Origin: Terrimonas pollutisoli
Lineage (GTDB): Bacteria > Bacteroidota > Bacteroidia > Chitinophagales > Chitinophagaceae
Assembly: GCF_029360765.1 (NCBI RefSeq)
Contig: NZ_JARKNA010000029.1
Span: forward strand, 1 to 37,450
Direction of reading: 5' to 3'
Length of the DNA: 37,450 bases
The position numbers and the translations under genes were made by a program. Numbering within the stretch: position 1 is the stretch's first letter; each line of letters starts with the position of its first letter. The notes beneath the pieces were generated by a model. The model was not told the DNA's origin. It ran no database searches and was given only the letters and a program-made list of their open reading frames with translations. Below, piece by piece: positions 1-7,500 of this stretch.

Positions 1-753
1 TTTACGATTATCATTTCGCTTCTCCATACGGTCAACAGCTTTTCCCATTTCACCTCTTACAAAAGCACTTGGTAGCTTCACTGCTGATTTAACACTACTC
101 ACATCAGTTTTGCCTCCTGCTTTATCGGTTGCCTTAATCGTTTTGACTTCATCTTTATTCGTTACAACATAAGTCTTACCATCATCTACTCCATCTGTTC
201 CTATCTTGTTACCCTTTTGATCATAAAAATCCCCAAACATTCCATCAGGATCAACGAATATTATGGGATTATTATAGCAGTATGTATAAGGAGACCATCT
301 TCTTGAGAGATCAGCAAGCGGATCAATGGCATGCCAACGCATAATTTGGTTGTCATACATTCTTGCCCCAAAGTCCAACCACTCTAAACCACTTCCATCA
401 CTGAACTCCTGTCTCTGTTCATCCTTACCGTTAAATTTAAGCTTGTTGTTTGGAGTACCGAAGGCTAAAGCCTTTGAGGAGATGCCGTTCATTATCAACC
501 CGCCCGGATAATAATGCGTTTCCTCCAACAACGGCCCTCTCACATGCGACACCTGCAAATTATCAAAGAACACATCAATATTAGGTGTTTCATTGCTAAC
601 ATAAATATAAATATAACCGTTCTTTAGTATGTTGGCCGTATGAGTAATGGTTTTAAACTCGCCATCATTACCCATGTAGAAGGAGGCCCCGGTATTAAGC
701 TTAAACTGCTCATCCAATGTCAAAAAGCTTTGGGTGTCAGCACAACCTTTCAT
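1..753 (-). CDS. Orphan RHS C-terminal tip (tip A), 5'-truncated, runs off the window
   Basis: The minus strand reads open from an ATG at 753 to the window edge. It carries the RHS-associated core: VFFDNLQ, then LLEETHYYPGG, GLEWLDFGARMYDNQI, RWHAIDPLADLSRRWSPY and NNPIIFVDPDGM, followed by the first part of a variable toxin region (GDFYDQKGNKIGTDGVDDGK and onward). Homology to the full-length RHS protein at 4557-9587 begins only at the LDEQF segment near 725, so the shell-forming YD repeats are missing. The 5' end abuts a broken HTH gene pointing the other way. I infer a displaced toxin tip left by recombination at the RHS core. It could serve as a donor for toxin exchange. The stop codon and most of the toxin domain lie outside the window, so the activity cannot be assigned. 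Confidence 0.72.
   Translation of the reverse strand, partial: MKGCADTQSFLTLDEQFKLNTGASFYMGNDGEFKTITHTANILKNGYIYIYVSNETPNIDVFFDNLQVSHVRGPLLEETHYYPGGLIMNGISSKALAFGTPNNKLKFNGKDEQRQEFSDGSGLEWLDFGARMYDNQIMRWHAIDPLADLSRRWSPYTYCYNNPIIFVDPDGMFGDFYDQKGNKIGTDGVDDGKTYVVTNKDEVKTIKATDKAGGKTDVSSVKSAVKLPSAFVRGEMGKAVDRMEKRNDNRK
452..573 (-). repeat. RHS core DNA repeat, copy 1
   Basis: This segment encodes the RHS core from GTPNNK back to VFFDNLQ. It shares an exact 20-base string, ggataataatgcgtttcctc (506-525), with copies 2 and 3, and also the string acctgcaaattatcaaagaa. Such nucleotide-level identity among otherwise different RHS tips offers homology for recombination. Confidence 0.7.
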
Positions 754-780
754 CTTTTTTTATTCTTTCAGATTTTCGTT

Positions 781-1112
781 GTAAGACAAACTACAGAGAA
801 CCGGGGGAACCGGGAAGAAAAAAACATCTCACAAAGTGAGCTGGCCCGTTTGCTTTCTGTGCATCATTCCATCATCGGCAAGTACGAACGGGATGAAGTA
901 AAACCTTCTATTGATGTGGTTAAAATATTGCTGCTGCTCTGGATACAACAATGGGTTATCTTTTAGGTGAGAGCAAAAAACAGGATGTGCTTAAAGATAC
1001 AGCCATGCTTAAAAGGCTCAATGATATTGCTTCTTTCCCTGATGAAGATAAAAAGCATATCCTCTATACCCTCGATGCACTTATCAAAAGTGTGAAGCTT
1101 AAAGCCATTTAA
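781..1112 (+). pseudogene. Frameshifted XRE-type HTH regulator (HTH1)
   Basis: The first part reads NISQSELARLLSVHHSIIGK then YERDEVKPSIDVVKI, a clear XRE/Cro-C1 helix-turn-helix. Near 925-930 the frame shifts by one base. The continuation reads AAALDTTMGYLLGESKKQDV and ends ...DALIKSVKLKAI at 1112. The two parts together match the usual layout of small Bacteroidota HTH proteins of about 115 residues. No credible start codon remains: the 5' end dissolves into the junction with RHS tip A around 755-800. It converges with the immunity-like gene at 1144-1701 across a shared terminator. A sequencing error could explain the one-base shift, but the second HTH copy in this locus shows the same kind of damage. 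Confidence 0.7.
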
Positions 1113-1118
1113 ACAAAG

Positions 1119-1139
1119 AAGCCCGACTGCGCCGGGCTT
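1119..1139. terminator. Bidirectional terminator hairpin
   Basis: The arms AAGCCCG (1119-1125) and CGGGCTT (1133-1139) form a GC-rich stem with a 7-base loop. It sits between the converging ends of HTH1 (stop 1112) and the immunity-like gene (stop 1144). Confidence 0.7.
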
Positions 1140-1143
1140 GCTG

Positions 1144-1701
1144 TTATTTGTTTGCTGACATAAAGCCTTTAATTTTTCGATTTGCCGGTTTCCTCAGTAT
1201 TTTATTTAGTCGGGATAAAGATAGAACGGGACTTTTAGGCCTGTCGTAATAATCTAACTTGGCAACTTTATCACTTCTCTTTTTTAAGACTTCAAAATTA
1301 TTTACCCCGTAATCCAATAACTTTAGCATGGCCTCATTATTGTAATCGCTGCCATGAAGTTTTATTCGTATGCCTGGTTTATAATATTTACTCTGCCTAT
1401 TATAAGTATTGTTTTCTAAAGCATTTCCATACAAATTATCATAAGCCAATCCAACTGCACTAATACTATCTTTCCTATCATCAATATCCAAATATATCAA
1501 GGGTATATCGCTTTGGCCGTAATACGCTCTGATATACTCAGCACAAAGTTTTGCAGCCTTTTGCTTTTCCTGACTAAAATGATTTCCCTCGTAATCTTCA
1601 TAAACAATACTATCTATTTGTTTAATGAAAACATTTTGAGACTCGGCTCTTGAAAAGAAAAAAAGTAATTGACTATATATAAACAATTTGAAAAAACTCA
1701 T
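1144..1701 (-). CDS. Exported immunity-like protein A (185 aa)
   Basis: I do not recognise a family. The protein starts MSFFKLFIYSQLLFFFSRAESQ, which looks like a Sec signal peptide cleaved near residue 22. The rest is soluble, rich in Lys, Asp and Tyr, with no other membrane segment. The gene begins four bases after the stop codon of a toxin tail (1706-1815), the usual spacing of an RHS toxin and its immunity gene, so I infer a periplasmic immunity protein. Its partner toxin is now nearly all gone, so it may survive as an orphan immunity gene protecting against siblings that still have the toxin. Confidence 0.62.
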   Translation of the reverse strand: MSFFKLFIYSQLLFFFSRAESQNVFIKQIDSIVYEDYEGNHFSQEKQKAAKLCAEYIRAYYGQSDIPLIYLDIDDRKDSISAVGLAYDNLYGNALENNTYNRQSKYYKPGIRIKLHGSDYNNEAMLKLLDYGVNNFEVLKKRSDKVAKLDYYDRPKSPVLSLSRLNKILRKPANRKIKGFMSANK

Positions 1702-1705
1702 GGTA

Positions 1706-1815
1706 TTACCTCCTTAGTATTTTATCTGGCAAGCTTGCCACTACACCTGTTGAATTGTATATATACACAGTTCCATCTCGTCTTGCAAACGTATAGCCTG
1801 TTTGCTGTGTAAAAC
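1706..1815 (-). pseudogene. Remnant C-terminal tail of an RHS toxin
   Basis: The minus-strand frame ends TGYTFARRDGTVYIYN, then STGVVASLPDKILRR and stop, just before immunity-like gene A. Upstream of about 1815 the DNA belongs to the plus-strand HTH2 gene, so only about 35 residues of the toxin are left. An apparent longer frame up to 1906 is only the antisense of HTH2. That it is a toxin tail is inferred from its position, its orientation and the tight spacing to the immunity-like gene. Confidence 0.45.
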
Positions 1816-2174
1816 GGCAAAATCTTCCTTCGGGCAAAGGCTTAAAGAAGCAAGGGAAGCTAAAGGGCTTACTAAAGAGAAGTTCGGCAAGCTGGTTAAA
1901 ATACATTACTCACAGATTGGAAGGTATGAACGCAATGAAGCAAGTCCTTCGGCTGATGCTCTTAGAAAAATGGCTAATGCTCTCGATGTCTCTACTGATT
2001 ATTTAATGAACGGGTACTACCGCTGATTTAGCAGCAGAGAATATAACAGATAAAACTTTGATTAATCAGTTCAATAGGATTTCAGAACTGTCGGAAGAAA
2101 ATAAAACCGTTGTTTCCAAACTTATTGATGCTTTTCTTTTCCAGCAGGAGATGAAGCAAAAACTTGCTCAATAA
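1802..2174 (+). pseudogene. Frameshifted XRE-type HTH regulator (HTH2)
   Basis: The first frame reads SSFGQRLKEAREAKGLTKEK, then FGKLVKIHYSQIGRYERNEA and SADALRKMANALDVSTDYLMN, an XRE helix-turn-helix with its usual C-terminal helix. An extra base around 2011-2014 (cgggtactacc) shifts the frame. The continuation reads GTTADLAAENITDKTLINQF and ends QEMKQKLAQ at 2174, which gives the normal family length of about 115 residues. The original start codon is lost in the fusion with the toxin tail; the frame now opens at a TTG at 1802. It converges with immunity-like gene B, as HTH1 does with gene A, but the two HTH copies are clearly different in sequence and so are not a recent duplication. Confidence 0.72.
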
Positions 2175-2178
2175 AACA

Positions 2179-2198
2179 AAAGCCCCCGAAGGGGCTTT
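2179..2198. terminator. Bidirectional terminator with UUCG loop on the minus strand
   Basis: AAAGCCCC (2179-2186), loop CGAA, and GGGGCTTT (2191-2198) make a perfect 8-bp stem. Read on the minus strand the loop is TTCG, the stable UUCG tetraloop, followed by a T-rich run. It lies between the ends of HTH2 and immunity-like gene B. Confidence 0.85.
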
Positions 2199-2203
2199 GT
2201 TGT

Positions 2204-2689
2204 TTAATTCAATTTCACTCGCACATAACCAACAACTTTACTGATTGGTTTATCTGGATTCTTACAACATGCTTTATCAACTTTACTAAGTCCTTCTTCA
2301 AGCAAACTTCTTTCTTCTTCTGTAATAAGCATAAATTCAACTGGAGAATACAGCCTGTTAGCTGTTATAGTTTCACCAAAAAAATTTGGGCCATTCGTTG
2401 TATCCGTTACGGCTGTCCAAACTGTTGTTTGCTTGCGGTTTGATAAATCTTCTCTCCGCAAGGATATTTTATTGTTTATACCACACTCACAATCGTAAAT
2501 AAGCTTGTATTGTATTTTGTTCTTTAATTTTTTTTCGACATAGATGTAATCAATACCGCTAAATAAATCTTTCTTAACAGTAGCTTTACCGTTATCGGCA
2601 GTAGTTTTTTCTATTAATTTCTGGGCACTGCCGCATGATGTTAAGAATGTAATCATCGATATAAAAATTAGACACTTCATAGTAGCCAT
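2204..2689 (-). CDS. Immunity-like lipoprotein B (161 aa)
   Basis: The N-terminus (MATMKCLIFISMITFLTSCG) has a hydrophobic stretch and an LTSC lipobox, so the mature protein should be a lipoprotein anchored in an envelope membrane. A second ATG (at 2680, MKCLIF) is an equally good start. The mature part contains four further cysteines, including a DCEC and a CC pair. No known family was recognised. The gene starts eight bases after the stop codon of RHS tip B, so I infer that it is the immunity protein for that tip. Being a lipoprotein, it would act in the periplasm or at a membrane surface. Confidence 0.62.
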   Translation of the reverse strand: MATMKCLIFISMITFLTSCGSAQKLIEKTTADNGKATVKKDLFSGIDYIYVEKKLKNKIQYKLIYDCECGINNKISLRREDLSNRKQTTVWTAVTDTTNGPNFFGETITANRLYSPVEFMLITEEERSLLEEGLSKVDKACCKNPDKPISKVVGYVRVKLN

Positions 2690-2697
2690 TTTATTGG

Positions 2698-3826
2698 TTA
2701 TTCTTCTTCAACTATCTTACCGGAGTTCTCAATCCGAATGATATTCGTTGTCGTTCGTGTAGTTGTTGCCCCCGTCGTTGGATCTCTGCCAGTAACAGTA
2801 TGTTTTCCCACAGCAGCACGATTTGCCTCGGTCTTTCCATAAGGCTGGGGTACAACTCCAATAAAGTGACTAAATAATGCAAACGAGATAGAACTTGCTG
2901 CTGCTTGGTTGCCATAAGTTGTTGCTCCGTCAAGAGCATTACTAATGTCATCTGTATTATCAGGAGCACCTGATGCTGTGTTTCCTCCGGCCCAACATTG
3001 CCCTAAATAACAAGTTGTAGCATCTCCCGCATAGCCGCCTGCAAGTCTGCTTAGTTCGGTTGTACTACTGCTTAGCGATTCATTCCCGAATGTTCCTGCA
3101 TGATAGTCTATCGTCAAATTTTTGACGTATCCTTTATCTCCTAACTTACCAATGATTTTGTCTGTAGCTTCTTTAGCATTTGAGGCAGTGATAACTTTCA
3201 TTTTGCCGAAGCTCAATACTGACTTTATTCTTGCCTTCGCATTGTCAACGGCATAGGCACTGCCAAAGAATCCTTATAATTTTTTAAATACCCCCTTCGT
3301 TGGTGTGTGTTCTTCAATGTCCTTTTTTCGAAGCTCTTTATCTGCTGTTACAAAGAAATTTTTTCCTCTTGTTCTGCCCGGTGCAATGCTATCACCTAAA
3401 ATATCAATATTCAATATGGGATTGTTTCCCATCGCAGCGTAAGGACTTTCCCAATCCGTTGGCTTGGGGTCTATCTGCCAGAACCTTCCAATTTGCGGGT
3501 CATGTGAACGGAAGAAAGTTTCATAAAGATTAATGTCAAAATCTGTATTGTATTCGTTGCCCTGATATTTCTTTTTGTTTTCAGGATTTCCAAAGCTTAA
3601 TGCCTTCGAACTTATACCTTGCATCGTCAACCCACCCGGATAATAATGCGTTTCCTCCAGTAATGGCCTCTAATGTGTGTTACCTGCAAATTATCAAAGA
3701 ACACTTCCTGGTGATGCGTTTCATTGCTCACGTAAATATACAGGTATCCGCTTTTAGTTATTTCTCTTCCGTGTAAAAAATGTTCTTTTAATGCTGCTCC
3801 GGTTACATCATCGCTTACCGGGGGAT
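2698..3826 (-). pseudogene. Orphan RHS tip B with putative caspase-like toxin domain, frameshifted and interrupted
   Basis: Reading downstream on the minus strand, the frame opens near 3826 (VTGAALKEHFLHGREITKSG, YLYIYVSNE, VFFDNLQ). It slips by one base near 3668 within the expected RGPLLEETHYYPGG, and resumes as GISSKALSFGNPEN, QIGRFWQIDPKPTDW and NNPILNIDILGD. It reaches an in-frame TAA at 3274-3276, then continues in the same frame as GFFGSAYAVDNAKARIKSVL and the toxin domain to 2698. The toxin part contains LTIDYHAGTFGNESL and, about 25 residues later, TTCYLGQCWAGG. A His-Gly-like strand followed by a Cys-containing strand recalls caspase-fold peptidases, but this is a weak resemblance. 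Only short pieces have their own potential start codons, so I call it a pseudogene. Confidence 0.68.
3583..3704 (-). repeat. RHS core DNA repeat, copy 2
   Basis: This copy has the same core segment as copies 1 and 3, with the exact string ggataataatgcgtttcctc at 3638-3657. It carries a one-base deletion near 3668. Confidence 0.7.
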
Positions 3827-3835
3827 TTAAAATAC

Positions 3836-3852
3836 AAAGCCCGCCGGACTTT
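3836..3852. terminator. Weak terminator-like hairpin
   Basis: AAAGCCCG and CGGACTTT face each other with one mismatch and almost no loop, followed by TTATT. It lies 28 bases beyond the stop of immunity-like gene C, where the other two immunity genes have real terminators, and may be a degraded version of those. Confidence 0.25.
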
Positions 3853-3879
3853 ATTATTCAAGCTTTTCCATTTACTGTT

Positions 3880-4554
3880 TCAAAATTCTTCTAAATAGTA
3901 ATTTGAAGAACCCTTACTTCGGTTGCTTATAGGATATATCCTTCTATTATCTATATGCCATAGTTTTTCCAACAAAGCATTCTGTGTATTTATCAAAACC
4001 TGAAAATAATTTGATTTCCTTTTTGGGAAAAAAATATCATACTCCTTGACAGATTTAATTTTAAAGAACTTACACTTGCTTACAGGCACATCCAGAACTC
4101 TTTTTGAATCACTCTTTTTAATAAACTTATTTCCTTTAAGCTTTATATATAAATCATACCCCAAATCATTCCCATTAAATGCTGAGATTTCAAAACGTTT
4201 TACGCCTTTAGGGATAGTGCTAATAAACTTTTCATTAATTATGATTGGCTTAGACGTGTCTCTGTCTATTAACTTAAGATTGCCATTTTCAATTTGCCAT
4301 TTACCTTCTGTACTTTTATAAATCAGGTCTGCCCTCAATGAATAAGTAAACGTAGAATCTTTCTTTAGTTCAAGTTTCTCGCTAAAGCCATATGAAGAAG
4401 AATCTCTTCTGCTTTGATATCTTTTATAAATACTTGTATCCCCTGAGCAATGATATATAACTTCATTAGGATTATAATTTTCTTTAACAGAAAACAATTG
4501 AGTAGCTGTAAAAAAACTAACAAACAAAAAATATATTGACTTCATTACTGGCAT
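3880..4554 (-). CDS. Exported immunity-like protein C (224 aa)
   Basis: The N-terminus (MPVMKSIYFLFVSFFTATQL) looks like a Sec signal peptide; the second Met is an alternative start. The mature protein is soluble and beta-rich in appearance (KLELKKDSTFTYSL, GKWQIENGNLKLIDRD, a lipocalin- or META-like run of short strands), but no family is claimed. It starts two bases after the stop of the full-length RHS protein, which makes translational coupling likely. I infer it is the immunity protein against the HExxH domain of that RHS protein, acting in the periplasm. Confidence 0.66.
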   Translation of the reverse strand: MPVMKSIYFLFVSFFTATQLFSVKENYNPNEVIYHCSGDTSIYKRYQSRRDSSSYGFSEKLELKKDSTFTYSLRADLIYKSTEGKWQIENGNLKLIDRDTSKPIIINEKFISTIPKGVKRFEISAFNGNDLGYDLYIKLKGNKFIKKSDSKRVLDVPVSKCKFFKIKSVKEYDIFFPKRKSNYFQVLINTQNALLEKLWHIDNRRIYPISNRSKGSSNYYLEEF

Positions 4555-4556
4555 TT

Positions 4557-7500
4557 TTAGTGTATTGCTTTTTGTATTGCTTGTATCGTCGCCTTAAGTG
4601 CTGCGCCAACAGAATAATCTCTCCGACTGCCATTATAAATCTCGGTAGCAGATTGACCTGTATAGCCGGCCCTCATTGTTTCTTGCCGTAAAGCCTTCCC
4701 TTGTGGTGAGTTTATATCAACAGGACCATTTTGAAGTGCTTTGTAATATTGTTGACCATCAGGGAATACCTTTTGCCTAAGGGTTGCATCTGTATAGACA
4801 GTTCTTCCTCTATATCCTATCAATCCTGCTGCTACGCCCTCTTGTCTATTATTAGCCTGAACCTCGTCTGTTATGTCTGTGAGACGGCCTGCTCCTTTCC
4901 CATTAGCCATTAATGATATTTCGCCTCTGTCAAATTGAACACCATGTTTTATTTCATGGCTTTGAAGATAGATGTCAGCAGGTCGGACCGCTGCATCAAA
5001 TGCAATATCAACATGACCGGTTGTAGCATTATACCTTGTTTCACCTTGGCCTGCTGCAGTTCCTCCTGTTGCATCAGTATAAACATCATAGATAACATCA
5101 GATGATTTTAAAGTATTAATATCTGTCAAAACTCCATTCAGTTCACCAACATAAGCTCTTACATCTGCTGCGGTAACTCCTGCTGGCAGTGTACCGCCTT
5201 TTACGAGGCCATTGAGGAATGTTATCTGTGAATTTATTGTACTCTCAATACCTGCAATTATTCCATTTCTATCAATAACACTATCTCCGTTTACATCAAC
5301 ATACCTAATAGGATTATTAGCAGTATAATGATATGGATTTAATGAGAAATATTTTTCTGCAAATCTATCTTGTGTGTGAAAGCGGCCAATCTGGTTATCA
5401 TACATCCTTGCGCCGTAATCCAACAATTCAAGTCCAGAACCATCAGAGAACTCTTTACGTTGTTCTTCCTTTCCATTGTATTTAAATTTATTCTCTGGAT
5501 TGCCGAAAGCTAATGCTTTACTGCTTATCCCTTGTTGGACGAGTCCGAACGGATAATAATGCGTTTCCTCTAATAATGGTCCTGGTTTATGGATCACCTG
5601 CAAATTATCAAAGAACACGTCGAGGTTGCTCTCGTTGCTAACATACACAAATATATAGCCATTCTTTGGTACGGTGATGTTTTGCAGTGCGGCTGCATCA
5701 ACATACCAATGATCTTTCACCACACCACTGCTGCCGACCCTGCTAAAACTGCCACCGGCATATTTAAATTGTTCATCCAGGAAAATATAGTTGATATAGG
5801 CTTTGGGGATGGTAGTCGTTTCGCCATTGACGCCCCTGAAGAAAGAAGAAGGTACCAATCCCGTGTTCCAAGTTGCCAGGTCACCGGCCAGTACGCCCTT
5901 TGCACCTATTGAATTAGCAGGAGCTGTTAATAAATTAGCCATCACTGTGGCCAGGTCAAGCGCCGTTGAGTTGGCATTATTGACCGTGCCGGTGTTTAAA
6001 AAATAGGATTTGCCAAAGATGTCAATCTTATCACCTGCCATTACTTTGATGACAAACTCAAGGCCTGTACGGTTAGTGGCGGCGTTCAACTTATACAATT
6101 TGGTGCTGCCATCGGTTTGCACCGGTGTGCAGCCCGATGGGTAACTGAGATTCGATGGCGGATTGCCATTGTGATTATAATACAACTTGGTATTGGCTAC
6201 CGATTCCGTGGGCCAGGAGGCTATATCTGTTTCAGCCACCACTTTTGTATTATCAATATTGTAAAACTGTTTTTCATAATTGATCATACTATTGGTCTGC
6301 GGACTTGTCGCACTATAGGTGCCTTCCAGGGTAGCTGCCGGGTAGTAGATTGTTTTTTGTTCCTCCGTCAATAAAGTCCGCACATTACCCAAATGATCTT
6401 TTAGCATATAATCATATGCAAAACCGGTGAGGGTATTGGGGCTGGCGCTATTATCATAAAGCCCTCTTATCCTTCCTTCCTCCTGACCAATAAACTGCAA
6501 CTTATCCGTATAGCCTAAAGCAGTATTTAATGTCGTGTTATTGGTATAGGCCTTGCTTTCAAAAATAGCGCCGCCCAGGTAAGTGGTAGTGGTGGTTATT
6601 GCAATAGCAGTATAGGTAGTTCCATTGTATACTACTGTGGCCCCTGTTTCGGCAGTTGTTTTCTTCTGCTTGTTGCCTGCGGCATCATAAGTATAAGTTA
6701 TCGTCCCTTTACCGGTTACCGTTATGACCAGGGGTAGGTTCAGATGATTGTAGGTAATGGCGCTGATGGCTTTATTGTTATCAGCTGTAAGATTACCGTT
6801 CACATCATAGGTATAATCATTACCGCTGCCACTGGTACCATCCTTAAAGTCTCCCAACTTGCCATTGTCCGTAGTGGGAGTAACATTGTCAAAGACCTTG
6901 AGCAGCTTATTACTATTGGTATTATAAGTATAGGTCAGCTTATCAATGACTGATGAGGTGTTTATTTTTAAACCAGTCTGCCACATCTGGGTGATATTAC
7001 CATTGGCGTCATATTTTAGGGTACCCCCGGTTGAGGGATCACCGCCGATGCTGAAGTCAATACCGGCACTGGTATTAAAAGTGGCTGCCGTGCCGCTACC
7101 GGTTATATATTGGGTAAAATCGCCTTTTGTCAGCCGGTTAACCGCATCATAGGTAAAATCATATTTCCGTTTCTGTTGATCGCCCTCAGCTTTCCACAGT
7201 GCACCGCTGATATTACCATTATACTGCGGTGCAAAAGTTCCAAGACTGCCATTTTTATCATAGCCAAGTTGCATTCCAAAATACTGGTCGCTGTTAGAAG
7301 AAGCAGTGATATAATCTTTATTGATGGAAAGCAGCCAACCGCGAACATTGTAGTCATAATCAAGATTAGCCAACGGCGTACCGGCGGGTGCTCCGGTTTT
7401 ATTGCCAATTTTCTTTTTCTTTAATTGACCCAAGGCATCGTATTCGTTTTTGTTCACCGTGATATAACTCGCCGGCACCGCATTGCTGTTTACATTGGTA

